DNA of 64,000 nucleotides from Cryobacterium sp. HLT2-28 (GTDB taxonomy: Bacteria > Actinomycetota > Actinomycetes > Actinomycetales > Microbacteriaceae): the NCBI RefSeq assembly GCF_004402495.1, contig NZ_SOFH01000020.1, positions 124,001 through 188,000 on the forward strand. The letters run 5' to 3'. The translations under genes were made by a program, and so were the position numbers. Shown here piece after piece: positions 8,586 through 17,923 of the stretch. Below the pieces are notes generated by a model that saw only the letters and a program-made list of their open reading frames with translations, made no database searches and was not told where the DNA came from. Position 1 is the first letter of the stretch; the number at the start of each line of letters is the position of its first letter.

Positions 8586-9068
8586 TCAGCCCTCGCCGGA
8601 GCCGGGTGCGACGCTGTCCGACCAGACGGCGGCGGCGCCGCTGTGACCGATTCGGATTGCCTGGATCGTGGTTCCCGTGGAGGCGACCAGCGCGGCCGCT
8701 ATCAGGGCGACGGCGATCCAGCGCGGCGAACGGCTCTCCTTGCGTTCCTGGTAGGTCCACCAGAGCAGCACCGCGGCGACCACGACGAGGCCGATCACCC
8801 AGGGCAGCAGACCCTCGGCGAGATCGGCGTGGGTCTCCACCAGCCGTGTTTCCGCGACCCGCTCCTCGAGGCTCTGGCCCGACTCGGTGGACAGCGGAAC
8901 GAGCACAACGGCCGCCAGCGCCAGGCCGAGCGGCAGAAAGCGGGCCCACCGGCGGAATCGCGGCCACAGCGCTGCGAGAACGATCACGACGGCGGCGGTG
9001 GGGACGACGACCTCGGTCGCGTGCACGATCAGCGGATGCGTCGGCAGGCCGAAAAATGTGTCCAGCAT
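8586..9068 (-). CDS. DUF2231 family four-helix membrane protein
   Basis: 160-residue integral membrane protein with about four hydrophobic helices. The start FFGLPTHPLIVHATEVVVP is typical of DUF2231 proteins, whose conserved His in the first helix suggests metal or haem contact; function is not established. The ATG at 9068 is preceded by AAGGAG, which rules out a longer frame. It lies 161 bp downstream of narI on the same strand and may be read through from the nar operon. Confidence 0.8.
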   Translation of the reverse strand: MLDTFFGLPTHPLIVHATEVVVPTAAVVIVLAALWPRFRRWARFLPLGLALAAVVLVPLSTESGQSLEERVAETRLVETHADLAEGLLPWVIGLVVVAAVLLWWTYQERKESRSPRWIAVALIAAALVASTGTTIQAIRIGHSGAAAVWSDSVAPGSGEG

Positions 9069-9229
9069 TGAGACTCCTTGGAAGGTCCGGGCTGACACCG
9101 TCCGGCGCCGCCCACGACACTCATGCTAGGCAGCCTCGCCCCCATGGTCCACGAAGGACAGGCTCTGCTAACCGCGAACGACCGGGAAACGGGAGGCTGC
9201 TGGCCCGCCCCGCACCGGCGAGCGGACCG

Positions 9230-10003
9230 TCACCGGCGGGTGCCCTGGCGCTCCCGCCCGGTCCCCGGCAGCTCGCTCTTCTCCCAGCCGCGGCGCGGCC
9301 TGCGGGAGCCCGATCCCCGGTGCTGGTCGCGGGAGCGGTAGACGATGTACGGCCGCACGAAGTACGCCAGCGGCGCGGAGAACACGTGCACCAGCCGGGT
9401 GAACGGCCACAGCATGAACAGCAGGGTCGCGCTCAGCACGTGCAACTGGAAGAAGAACGGCACGTCGCTCATCAGCGAGGGATCCGGCTGCGCCGAGAGC
9501 AGCCCGCGCACCCACGGCGAGATCGTGCCCCGGTAGTCGTAGCCGGCGCCCAGCACCTGGTAGAGCACGGTCGCGGTCGTGCCGAACAGCAGCGTGGCCC
9601 CGAGCAGCAGGTACATGATCTTGTCCATCACCGTGGTGGCCAGCAGCACTCGCGAGTTCAGCCGGCGGCGGTAGATCAGGATGGCCAGGCCGGCCAGGGT
9701 CAGCGCCGCCGCCACACTGCCGAGCCAGGTGGCGCCGAGGTGGTAGATCTGCTCGGTGACGCCGAAGAACTCCAGCCACTCCTTCGGCACGAGCAGGCCG
9801 ACGACGTGTCCGCCGAGCACCATCAGGATGCCGTAGTGGAACATCGGCGATCCCCAGCGGAGCAGCCGGTTCTCGTAGGTCTGGCTCGACCGGGAGGTCC
9901 AGCCGAACTGGTCGTGCCGGTAGCGGAAGATGTGGCCGACGACGAAGACCGCCATGGCCGCATACGGGAACGCCACCCAGAGCAGGAAGTCGATCGGATT
10001 CAT
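9230..10003 (-). CDS. narI: Respiratory nitrate reductase gamma subunit (cytochrome b) NarI
   Basis: Membrane cytochrome b that oxidises quinol and passes electrons to NarH. 257 residues with five predicted helices. Haem-ligand histidines are visible in GHIFRYRHDQFGW, FHYGILMVLGGHVVGLLVP and QLHVLSATLLFMLWPFTRLVH. The C-terminal 30 residues are an arginine-rich cytoplasmic tail. The ATG overlaps the narJ stop (ATGA). Confidence 0.95.
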   Translation of the reverse strand: MNPIDFLLWVAFPYAAMAVFVVGHIFRYRHDQFGWTSRSSQTYENRLLRWGSPMFHYGILMVLGGHVVGLLVPKEWLEFFGVTEQIYHLGATWLGSVAAALTLAGLAILIYRRRLNSRVLLATTVMDKIMYLLLGATLLFGTTATVLYQVLGAGYDYRGTISPWVRGLLSAQPDPSLMSDVPFFFQLHVLSATLLFMLWPFTRLVHVFSAPLAYFVRPYIVYRSRDQHRGSGSRRPRRGWEKSELPGTGRERQGTRR

Positions 10004-10692
10004 ACCCTGAGTTCCTCACTGGAGGCGCCGGACGGCGAGAACGGTTTGAGATTGCCGAGGAAGGTCATGCCGACCGTCTCGGTCGGCGGCCCCTCGTTGA
10101 CGAGGGTGAGGTAGCGCTGGCGCGTTTCCTCGTCGATCGTCGGGAGCGACAGGGACACCGCCTCCACCACGTGGGCGTACGGGCTCCCGACCGCCTCGAG
10201 CGCCGAGCGGAGCACCTCGATGCCGTCCCGGTGCGCGGCGAGCAGCTCCTGGGCGATCGGCGACTCGCTGCGCGCGGAGAACTCCAGCACCATCGGCAGG
10301 TAGTCGGGCAGTTCGTCCGCCGCGACCTCCCAGCCGGCCGCGCGGTAGGCCTCGATGAACCGAACGAGGGCCATCCCCCGGCGCCGGGTGTCACCGGCGG
10401 CGTAGTAGCTGAGGTACGGGCAGCACTTGCGCTTGAGGTCGAAGGTGGCCGTGTAGTGGATTTCCAGTTCCTGCTGGCCCATCGCATCCGTCGCAACCAG
10501 GAACGCCTCGAAGGCGTGCCGGATCGGGTCGGGCAGCAGCCTCACCGAGTCGGCGACGGTCGCGAACCGCGCGCGGCGCGACACGGTCGGGTAGTCGAGC
10601 AGAATGGATGCCGCCATGTGCGCCATCCGGCCGTCCTCCGCGGACAGTCCGATCGCAGCCACCGTGCGCTTCGGGAGCTTCGGGAGCCTCAT
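10000..10692 (-). CDS. narJ: Nitrate reductase assembly chaperone NarJ
   Basis: Cytoplasmic chaperone for NarG that supports Moco insertion and membrane anchoring. 230 residues. The family hallmark YTATFDLKRKCCPYLSYY is present near residue 82, along with PDYLPMVLEFSA. Both ends overlap neighbours by ATGA, so narH, narJ and narI are translationally coupled. Confidence 0.93.
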   Translation of the reverse strand: MRLPKLPKRTVAAIGLSAEDGRMAHMAASILLDYPTVSRRARFATVADSVRLLPDPIRHAFEAFLVATDAMGQQELEIHYTATFDLKRKCCPYLSYYAAGDTRRRGMALVRFIEAYRAAGWEVAADELPDYLPMVLEFSARSESPIAQELLAAHRDGIEVLRSALEAVGSPYAHVVEAVSLSLPTIDEETRQRYLTLVNEGPPTETVGMTFLGNLKPFSPSGASSEELRV

Positions 10693-12371
10693 GCGGGGCT
10701 CCCGGTGGCCCCGGCGGGCGGAACGATCGGCGGGAACATGCCCTCCGGCACGCCGCCACCGGTCCAGTTGAGCAGGTTCACCCGGCCGGGAGTGGTCGGC
10801 TTCGTGCGTTCGCCGCCCTTGCCGACCATCTCGTTGTAGTTGTCGACTGTTCCGTTCAGGGGCATCCCCGGGGTCTTCCCGTACGGTCCCGCTGCCGTGG
10901 CGGCGGTGGGGCCACCCATGCCGGGGCCGCCTTCGGTGTCGAGCGAGCAGGCGAGTTCCTCGAGATCCCTGGCCGTTTCGACGTGCGCCTTCGGGATGAC
11001 GTAGCGGTCCTCGTACTTCGCGATGGCGAGCAGCCGGTACATCGCCTCGATTTCGGTGCCGGTCATGCCGACGGCCGCCGGAATCGACTCGTCGCGGTCG
11101 CGGCCGAGGTTGATGTCGCGCATGTAGGAGCGCATCGCGGCGAGCTTTCGAAGCGACGACTCCACTGGCACCACATCGCCGGCCGAGAACAGCCCCGCGA
11201 GGTATTCGACCGGGATGCGGAGCTTGTCGATCGCGGCGAAGAGGGTGCGGGCGTCCTCGCCGTCGTTGTTCGTGGTGGAGATCACGTCGACGACCGGCGA
11301 CAGCGGCGGGATGTACCAGACCATCGGCATCGTGCGGTATTCCGGATGCAGCGGCAGGGCCACCTTGTACTCGGAGATGAGCTTGTAGATGGGGCTGTTC
11401 TGGGCTGCGAGGATCCAGTCGTCCTCCATCCCCTCAGCCTTCGCCGCGGCGATGACCTCCGGGTCGAACGGATCGAGGAACACTCCGCGCTGAGCCTCGA
11501 GCAGATCCTGATCGTTCTCGATGCTGGCCGCCGCGAGGACCGCGTCGGCGTCGTAGAGCATCAGGCCGAGGTAGCGCAGTCGGCCGACGCAGGTCTCAGA
11601 GCAGATGGTGGGTTTGCCCTGCTCGATCAGCGGGTAGCAGAGCGTGCACTTCTCGGCCTTGCCGGTCTTGTGGTTGAAGTAGACCTTCTTGTACGGGCAG
11701 GCGGAGACGCACATCCGCCAGCCGCGGCAGCCGTCCTCGTCGACGAGCACGATGCCGTCTTCCTCGCGCTTGTACATGGCGCCGGAGGGGCATGCCGCGA
11801 CGCAGGCGGGGTTCAGGCAGTGCTCGCAGATGCGCGGCAGGTAGAACATGAAGGTGTTCTCGAACTCCATCTTCACGTGCTCGCTCATGGTGGCGAGGAT
11901 GGGGTCATCGGCCGCGGTCTCCTGCGAGCCACCCAGGTTGTCGTCCCAGTTGCCCGACCACTTGATGTCCATGTTCTTGCCGGTGAGCAGCGACTTGGGG
12001 CGCGCCACGGGGCTCTGGGTGCTGAGCGGCGCCTTGGTGAGCATGTCGTAGTCGTAGGTCCACGGCTCGTAGTAGTCGTCGATCACGGGCAGGTCCGGGT
12101 TGTTGAAGATGGTGGCCAGGCGCTTCAACCGGCCGCCGGAGCGCAGCTTCAGCCGGCCGCGCTTGTTGCGAATCCAGCCGCCCTTCCACTTCTCCTGGTC
12201 CTCGTAGCGACGCGGGTAGCCGACGCCCGGCTTGGTCTCCACGTTGTTGAACCAGACGTATTCGACGCCGGTGCGGTTGGTCCAGACCTGCTTGCAGGTC
12301 ACCGAGCAGGTGTGGCAGCCGATGCACTTGTCGAGATTCATGATCATCGACATTTGAGCCATTACGCGCAT
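10689..12371 (-). CDS. narH: Respiratory nitrate reductase beta subunit NarH
   Basis: Electron-transfer subunit with four Fe-S clusters. Cys motifs: CIGCHTCSVTCKQVW at residue 16, CEHCLNPACVAACP near 183, GCRGWRMCVSACPYKK near 216 (Trp in place of one Cys, as expected for the [3Fe-4S] cluster site of NarH), and CTLCYPLIEQGKPTICSETC near 243-262. 560 residues, slightly longer than E. coli NarH, with a glycine/alanine-rich C-terminal tail. Start ATG directly abuts the narG stop. Confidence 0.96.
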   Translation of the reverse strand: MRVMAQMSMIMNLDKCIGCHTCSVTCKQVWTNRTGVEYVWFNNVETKPGVGYPRRYEDQEKWKGGWIRNKRGRLKLRSGGRLKRLATIFNNPDLPVIDDYYEPWTYDYDMLTKAPLSTQSPVARPKSLLTGKNMDIKWSGNWDDNLGGSQETAADDPILATMSEHVKMEFENTFMFYLPRICEHCLNPACVAACPSGAMYKREEDGIVLVDEDGCRGWRMCVSACPYKKVYFNHKTGKAEKCTLCYPLIEQGKPTICSETCVGRLRYLGLMLYDADAVLAAASIENDQDLLEAQRGVFLDPFDPEVIAAAKAEGMEDDWILAAQNSPIYKLISEYKVALPLHPEYRTMPMVWYIPPLSPVVDVISTTNNDGEDARTLFAAIDKLRIPVEYLAGLFSAGDVVPVESSLRKLAAMRSYMRDINLGRDRDESIPAAVGMTGTEIEAMYRLLAIAKYEDRYVIPKAHVETARDLEELACSLDTEGGPGMGGPTAATAAGPYGKTPGMPLNGTVDNYNEMVGKGGERTKPTTPGRVNLLNWTGGGVPEGMFPPIVPPAGATGSPA

Positions 12372-15300
12372 TTAGTACTCAACCTCCTGGCTGCGTCGAC
12401 GGATCACGGTGACCTCGTCGCGTTGGTTCCCGGTCGGGCCGAGGTAGTTGAAGGCGAAGGACAGCTGGGCGTAGCCGCCGATCAGGTGGCTCGGCTTGAG
12501 CAGGATCCGGGTGAGCGAGTTGTTCGTGCCGCCGCGCATCCCGCTCGTCTCGGCGATCGGCACGTTGATCGTGCGGTCCTTGGCGTGGTACATGTACACG
12601 GTGCCCTCCGGCATCCGGTGCGAGACGATCGCCCGGGCGACGACGACGCCGTTGCGGTTGTAGGACTCGATCCACTCGTTGTCGCGCACGCCGATCTTGT
12701 CGGCGTCGAGCGGGGACATCCAGATGGTGGGGCCGCCGCGGGAGAGCGAGAGCATCATCAGGTTGTCCTGGTACTCGGAATGGATCGACCACTTCGAGTG
12801 CGGGGTGAGGTAGCGCACGGCGACCTCGGCGCGGCCCTTCGAGCCGGCGGCGCCGGTGGCGGCGGTCGAGCCGACGATCGAGTCGTCGAACAGGCGGTGC
12901 ATGTCCAGCGGCGGCCGGAAGATCGGCAGCTGCTCGCCCAATTCGATCATCCAGTCGTGGTCGAGGTAGAAGTGTTGCCGCCCGGTGAGGGTGTGCCAGG
13001 GCTTGAGGTGTTCCACGTTGATCGTGAACGCGCTGTAGCGGCGCCCGCCGTGCTCGCTGCCCGACCACTCCGGGGAGGTGAGCACCGGGACCGGCGCGCC
13101 CTGAACATCCGGGTAGGAGAAGCGGCGGCCCTCGTTGTCACTGGCCAGGTGCGCCAGCTTCATCCCGGTGCGCTCCTCCAGCCGGCGGAAGCCCTGGGTG
13201 CCGAGCCGGCCGTTGGTCGTGCCGGAGAGGGCGAGCACCATCTCGCAGGCCTGGATCGCGGTCTTCAGCTGGGGCCGCCCCGCGGTCGGGCCGCCCTCGA
13301 CGAGGCCGTTCTTCCGGCCCAGGTACTCCACCTCCACGTCGGGGTTGAACTTGACGCCCTTGGTGACCATGCCGAGCTTCTCGGTCAGCGGGCCGAGCGC
13401 GCCGAGCCGGTCGAAGAAGGCCGGGTAGTCCCGTTCCACCACGACGAGCTTCGGCATCGTGATGCCGGGGATGAGCGGCTGGTCGTATTCGACGGCGCCG
13501 TGCGGGGTGGCCATCGCGTCGGGGGTGTCGTGCAGCAGTGGCACCGCCACGATGTCCTTCCGCACACCGAGGTGCTCGACCGAGTACTCGGAGATCTTCT
13601 GCGCGAGGATGTGGAAGATGTCGAAGTCGGTCTTCGCCTGCCACGGCGGCGTGATTGCCGGGTTGAAGGAGTGGATGAACGGATGCATGTCCGTCGTCGA
13701 GAGGTCGTTCTTCTCGTACCAGGTGGCCGGCGGCAGCACGACATCGCTGAAGATGGTGGTCGACGTCATCCGGAAGTCGCTGGTGACCATCAGGTCGAGT
13801 TTGCCCTCGGGCGCGGTCTCGTGCCATTTCATCGTCTTCGGCCGCTTCTCGGGCGGGGACTCCGGCGCCCGCACCGCACTGTCCGTGCCGAGCAGGTGCT
13901 TGAGGAAGTATTCGTTGCCCTTACCGGAGGAGCCGATCACGTTGGCCCGCCACACGACGAGCACCCGCGGGAAGTTCTCCGGGGCGTCCGGGTCTTCGAC
14001 CGAGTACGCCAGGCTGCCGTCGCCGAGCGACTCGACCACGTATTGGGCGGGGTCGACCCCGGCCGTCTCCGCCTCGTCGACGAGGTCGAGCGAGTTGCGG
14101 TTGAAGGTGGGGTAGCCGGGCATCCAGCCGCGCTTGGTCGATTCGACCAGGCAGTCCGCCGTCGTACGACCGGCGAAGGTTCCCGCGCCGAGCGGGCTGG
14201 CGAGGGTGTCGGCGGAGAGACCGTCGTAGCGCCACTGGTCGGTGGCCAGGTAGAAGAAGCCGGTGCCGATCATCTGGCGGGGCGGCCGCACCCAGTCCAG
14301 GCCGAACGCGTACTGCCCGTAGCCGGTGAGCGGGCGCACTTTCTCCTGGCCGACGTAATGGGCCCAGCCGCCGCCGTTCACACCCTGGCAGCCGGTCATC
14401 GTGGTGAGGGCGAGGAAGGCCCGGTAGATGGTGTCGGAGTGGAACCAGTGGTTGGTGCCCGCGCCCATCAGGATCATCGAACGCCCGCCGGAGTCTTCGG
14501 CGTTCTGGGCGAATTCCCGGCCGATCCGTTCGGCGGCCTGCATCGGCACCGAGGTGATGCCCTCCTGCCAGGCCGGGGTGCCCGGCGAGGAGGCGTCGTC
14601 GTAACCGGTCGGCCATTCCCCGGGCAGGCCGGGCCGGCCGACGCCGTACTGGGCCAGGAGCAGGTCGAACACGGTGGTGACCAGCTGGCCGGCCACCATC
14701 CGCACGGGGACGCCGCGACGGATGACGCCCGCTCCTCCTGCGTGCTGCTCACCGACCTCGTCGGTGCCCGGCGCCAGATCGAACCGGGGCAGGTCGATGG
14801 CGACGGAGGCCTGGTCATAGTCCGGCGCGTCGGCGATGGACAGGAGCGGGTCCACGCCCTCCAGGTCGAGGTTCCACTTGCCGACGTCGGTTTCGGAGAA
14901 GCGGTGTCCGATCGACCCGTTCGGCACGACCACCCGGCCATCCTGGTCGAGCAACACGGGTTTGAACGCGGCGCTGGCTACGGTCGATGCGGTGGCGGGC
15001 AGGGCATCCGCGGTCATGAACTTGCCGGGCACGTACGCGTCGCCACGCCGGGTGAGACTGATCAGGTAGGCGGAGTCGCTGTAGCGCTTCATGTAGTCCA
15101 CGAAGCGGGGGGTGCGCCGGTCGACGAGAAACTCGGTGAGCACGACGTGGCCCATTGCCAGGGCGAGTGCGCCGTCGGTTCCGGGGTGCACCGCGAGCCA
15201 CTCGTCGGCGAACTTGGAATTGTCGGCGTAGTCGGGCGAGACGGTGATGACCTTCTGGCCGCGATAGCGGGCCTCGACCATGAAGTGCGCGTCGGGGGTT

Positions 15301-16160
15301 CGGGTGACCGGCACATTGGAGCCCCACATGATCAGGTAGGACGAGTTCCACCAGTCGGCGGACTCCGGAACGTCGGTCTGGTCGCCGAACACCTGCGGAC
15401 TGGCGACAGGCAGGTCGGCGTACCAGTCGTAGAAGGAGAGCATGGTGCCGCCGAGCATCGAGATGAACCGGTTGCCCACCCCCTGCGACACGATCGACAT
15501 GGCCGGGATGGGCGAGAAGCCGGCGATCCGGTCGGGGCCGTAGGCCTTGATGGTGTGCACGTGGGCTGCGGCGACGATCTCGGCCGCCTCGTCCCAGCTC
15601 GCCCGGACCAGGCCGCCCTTGCCACGGGCGCTCTTGTAGGCGCGGGCGCTCTCCGGATTGCCGGTTACCTCGGCCCAGGCGAGCACGGGGTCGCCGGTCT
15701 TCGCCTTGGCGGCCCGGTAGAGGTCGAGCAGCACACCGCGCACATAGGGGTACTTCACCCGGGTCGGGGAATACGTGTACCAGCTGAAGGCCGCGCCGCG
15801 CGGGCATCCCCTCGGCTCGTACTCCGGAGAGTCAGGGCCGACACTCGGGTAGTCGGTCTGCTGGGTCTCCCAGGTGATGATGCCGTCTTTGACGTACACC
15901 TTCCAGGAGCAGGAGCCGGTGCAGTTCACCCCGTGGGTGGACCGTACCTCCTTGTCGTGGGTCCAGCGGTCTCGGTAGAAGCTGTCGGCGTCGCGGCCGC
16001 CCTCCAGGAACAGGGAGCGCAGGTCGGGCGAGGTCTCACCCCGGCGGAGGAACCGGCCGAGGTTCAGGATCGTGTCGGTGAGGGGCCCGTCGGTGCCGGG
16101 TTTGCCGGCCGGCTTGCCGCGGGCGGGCTTCGAGAAGGCGGAGGTCTGAGCTGGTTTCAC
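12372..16160 (-). CDS. narG: Respiratory nitrate reductase alpha subunit NarG
   Basis: Catalytic bis-MGD subunit reducing nitrate to nitrite on the cytoplasmic side. 1262 residues from GTG 16160. That start is chosen because AAGGGG lies seven bases upstream; a longer frame to 16223 has no ribosome site and would add about 20 residues. The FS0 cluster segment THGVNCTGSCSW (His plus Cys ligands) and YEPRGCPRGAAFSWY are present. QTDVPESADW corresponds to the region holding the Asp ligand of molybdenum in E. coli NarG. GSNVPVTRTPDAHFMVEARY is a further hallmark. The start lies 78 bp from the end of the HTH gene upstream, on the same strand. Confidence 0.97.
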   Translation of the reverse strand: MKPAQTSAFSKPARGKPAGKPGTDGPLTDTILNLGRFLRRGETSPDLRSLFLEGGRDADSFYRDRWTHDKEVRSTHGVNCTGSCSWKVYVKDGIITWETQQTDYPSVGPDSPEYEPRGCPRGAAFSWYTYSPTRVKYPYVRGVLLDLYRAAKAKTGDPVLAWAEVTGNPESARAYKSARGKGGLVRASWDEAAEIVAAAHVHTIKAYGPDRIAGFSPIPAMSIVSQGVGNRFISMLGGTMLSFYDWYADLPVASPQVFGDQTDVPESADWWNSSYLIMWGSNVPVTRTPDAHFMVEARYRGQKVITVSPDYADNSKFADEWLAVHPGTDGALALAMGHVVLTEFLVDRRTPRFVDYMKRYSDSAYLISLTRRGDAYVPGKFMTADALPATASTVASAAFKPVLLDQDGRVVVPNGSIGHRFSETDVGKWNLDLEGVDPLLSIADAPDYDQASVAIDLPRFDLAPGTDEVGEQHAGGAGVIRRGVPVRMVAGQLVTTVFDLLLAQYGVGRPGLPGEWPTGYDDASSPGTPAWQEGITSVPMQAAERIGREFAQNAEDSGGRSMILMGAGTNHWFHSDTIYRAFLALTTMTGCQGVNGGGWAHYVGQEKVRPLTGYGQYAFGLDWVRPPRQMIGTGFFYLATDQWRYDGLSADTLASPLGAGTFAGRTTADCLVESTKRGWMPGYPTFNRNSLDLVDEAETAGVDPAQYVVESLGDGSLAYSVEDPDAPENFPRVLVVWRANVIGSSGKGNEYFLKHLLGTDSAVRAPESPPEKRPKTMKWHETAPEGKLDLMVTSDFRMTSTTIFSDVVLPPATWYEKNDLSTTDMHPFIHSFNPAITPPWQAKTDFDIFHILAQKISEYSVEHLGVRKDIVAVPLLHDTPDAMATPHGAVEYDQPLIPGITMPKLVVVERDYPAFFDRLGALGPLTEKLGMVTKGVKFNPDVEVEYLGRKNGLVEGGPTAGRPQLKTAIQACEMVLALSGTTNGRLGTQGFRRLEERTGMKLAHLASDNEGRRFSYPDVQGAPVPVLTSPEWSGSEHGGRRYSAFTINVEHLKPWHTLTGRQHFYLDHDWMIELGEQLPIFRPPLDMHRLFDDSIVGSTAATGAAGSKGRAEVAVRYLTPHSKWSIHSEYQDNLMMLSLSRGGPTIWMSPLDADKIGVRDNEWIESYNRNGVVVARAIVSHRMPEGTVYMYHAKDRTINVPIAETSGMRGGTNNSLTRILLKPSHLIGGYAQLSFAFNYLGPTGNQRDEVTVIRRRSQEVEY

Positions 16161-16238
16161 GACGTACCCCTTGCTGTGCCGGGCGTCGCCGCAGTCAGCG
16201 ACAACCTCGCATCCGAGTCTCACGGACGCGATCGGGGG

Positions 16239-16937
16239 CTACAAGCCGAAAACACCGTGATAAATGTTCGCGGCTTCCCGTTCGGGTGCACGCTCGGGTT
16301 CACGTTCGGGTTCGGTGCCCGGACCCGGCTCGGCGCGATGCAGGTCGAGTGTGCACAGGTTCGCTTCGACCAGCGGATGCAGCGCCTCGGCAGCGAGCGG
16401 ACCCTCCGCCTGTTCGAGCAGGCCCTTGATCAGGCCGAAGTGCACCCGGCACACCTCCGGGTGCGCCTTGACCATCTCGCTGTACGGGCAGTCGTGCAGG
16501 TGCACGTGATCGCCGTCGGGGTCGAGGGTCGCGTCGAACCCGGTCTGGTCGAGGTGGTCGTCGAGGGCGTCGAGCTGCCGCTGCAACGGCGAGTGCAGGA
16601 TGGCCTGGAGGGGCAGCATCCGCCGCACCAGGTCGCCGCGGCGTTCGGCGGCGTCGGCCTTCGCCTCACGGATGCAGCCCGCCTGGTGGTCGGCGCCGCC
16701 GGCGGCGCTGTAGAGCATCCGCGGGCGGCCCTTCGTCTCGGTGATTTCCGGCTCGCTGGTGACGAAACCATCGCCGATCAGGCGTTGCAGGTGTTCCCGG
16801 GTGGTGTTGTGGTGCAGCCCGGTTGCCTCGGCGAGGTCACCGACGGTCATCGTGCCGCGCTGCTGGAGGAAGTGCAGCAGCTGGATCCTGCTGAACGAGG
16901 CGAGCGTGCGGTAGCTCGACGGCGGGCGAAACGTCAT
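16239..16937 (-). CDS. HTH regulator with C-terminal Cys/His metal or Fe-S site (ArsR/SufR-like), copy 1
   Basis: 232-residue predicted transcription factor. Residues about 10-75 form a winged helix with TVGDLAEATGLHHNTTREHLQRL as recognition region, and KGRPRMLY as the wing. The C-terminal part has HDCPYSEMVKAHPEVCRVH and later ANLCTLDLH, giving Cys-x12-Cys-x2-His and Cys-x31-Cys, reminiscent of SufR-type Fe-S regulators. An acidic/arginine tail (EPEREPERAPERE) follows. It lies seven bases after its paralogue and 78 bp before narG. Sensing of oxygen or nitric oxide and control of nar is inference. Confidence 0.8.
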   Translation of the reverse strand: MTFRPPSSYRTLASFSRIQLLHFLQQRGTMTVGDLAEATGLHHNTTREHLQRLIGDGFVTSEPEITETKGRPRMLYSAAGGADHQAGCIREAKADAAERRGDLVRRMLPLQAILHSPLQRQLDALDDHLDQTGFDATLDPDGDHVHLHDCPYSEMVKAHPEVCRVHFGLIKGLLEQAEGPLAAEALHPLVEANLCTLDLHRAEPGPGTEPEREPERAPEREAANIYHGVFGL

Positions 16938-16944
16938 TGGTCAA

Positions 16945-17763
16945 TCATTCAACGTGGCCGGCCGAAAGGGAAGCGTCCGGCGGTTCGGGCTCGAGGCGGG
17001 CCAGGCAAATGCCGGGGCGGGCGAACGGTTCGAGGGTGACCCGGCCGAACGGCGCGTCGAGGCGCTCGAGTGCGCCCTGGATCAGGCCGCGGTGCACCGA
17101 ACAGACGATGTCGGCCTGGCTGCGCGCCACGTCGATGAACGGACAGCGGTGCAATTCGATGACGACGGGGGCGTCGTCTGCGAGTGATGCCGTCCCGGTG
17201 GGCGCGCCGTGGTCCGGCCCGCCGAGCACAGGCGAGAAGCCGACCTCGTCCAGGATCGCGACCACGCGTGCGAGCGCGTCGGCCCGACCGCCGGACGGGG
17301 CGGCCGCGTCGGCGGGGGCCGTCGTGTCGGCCTCGTTGCGGGCGGTGGCGAGCCGACGTCCCCAGCGACTGCCGGCGAGCGCGGCCGCGTCGGCACCGCT
17401 CAGTGCGGCCGACCGATCACCCGTCACCTGAGCACCCGTCGCACCGGCGGCCATGCCCTCGGCGAGGATGCCCGCCAGCACACGATAGGAGTCCTCGGGG
17501 GCGTCTTCCGGCGATGGTGCGGCGCGGAAAAGAAGTCGCGGCCGGCCAGGCTTGCCCAGCGCCTCCGCGGCTCCCGTGGCGAACCCGGCCTCGGTCAGCC
17601 GGTCGAGGTGGGAACGCACCGTGTTCGGATGCAGCCCCACCCGGGCGGCGATGGCATCAGCGGTGAGCGGCTCGCTGCTCGCCCTCAGCACCTCGAGCAC
17701 GGCGACCCGGCTGATCCCGGACAGCACGGCATGACTGCGGGGATCGATGACGTCGGTGGGCAT
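16945..17763 (-). CDS. HTH regulator with C-terminal Cys/His site (ArsR/SufR-like), copy 2
   Basis: 272 residues with the same architecture as the next gene: winged helix with LTADAIAARVGLHPNTVRSH and GKPGRPRLLF wing, then HRCPFIDVARSQADIVCSVH and PGICLARLE. Spacings are Cys-x13-Cys-x2-His and Cys-x31-Cys, nearly identical to copy 1. A roughly 90-residue alanine-rich linker makes it longer. The pair looks like an old duplication; they may form heterodimers. Divergent from the radical SAM gene across a 160-bp region containing a 26-bp dyad. Confidence 0.8.
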   Translation of the reverse strand: MPTDVIDPRSHAVLSGISRVAVLEVLRASSEPLTADAIAARVGLHPNTVRSHLDRLTEAGFATGAAEALGKPGRPRLLFRAAPSPEDAPEDSYRVLAGILAEGMAAGATGAQVTGDRSAALSGADAAALAGSRWGRRLATARNEADTTAPADAAAPSGGRADALARVVAILDEVGFSPVLGGPDHGAPTGTASLADDAPVVIELHRCPFIDVARSQADIVCSVHRGLIQGALERLDAPFGRVTLEPFARPGICLARLEPEPPDASLSAGHVE

Positions 17764-17770
17764 GGAATTA

Positions 17771-17796
17771 GTTTTCCCTATAACTATGGTAAAAAC
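17771..17796. promoter_or_regulatory. Candidate operator: 26-bp dyad in an AT-rich island
   Basis: Begins with GTTTT and ends with AAAAC around the centre TATAACTA; 9 of 13 positions pair. It sits 8 bp upstream of the copy-2 regulator ATG and about 130 bp before the radical SAM gene, so it is a plausible autoregulatory site for one or both regulators. Confidence 0.5.
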
Positions 17797-17923
17797 AAAT
17801 AAGGGCCGTAAACCGCCCCGGGCACAGACCTGTCAGGAGACCCCGACGTTGCTCGAAACCACCCATTCTCCTCCGCACGCAGCACCGTCGGCCGTTGTGG
17901 CCGGCCCAGAGCAGAGGACATCC

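Noticed and set aside
10608..17039. Open reading frame of more than 2,100 codons on the plus strand opposite narJ, narH, narG and the HTH genes
   Set aside because: It is the antisense shadow of high-GC genes: composition is His/Arg/Gly/Val-rich without domains, and the opposite strand carries unmistakable nitrate reductase subunits.
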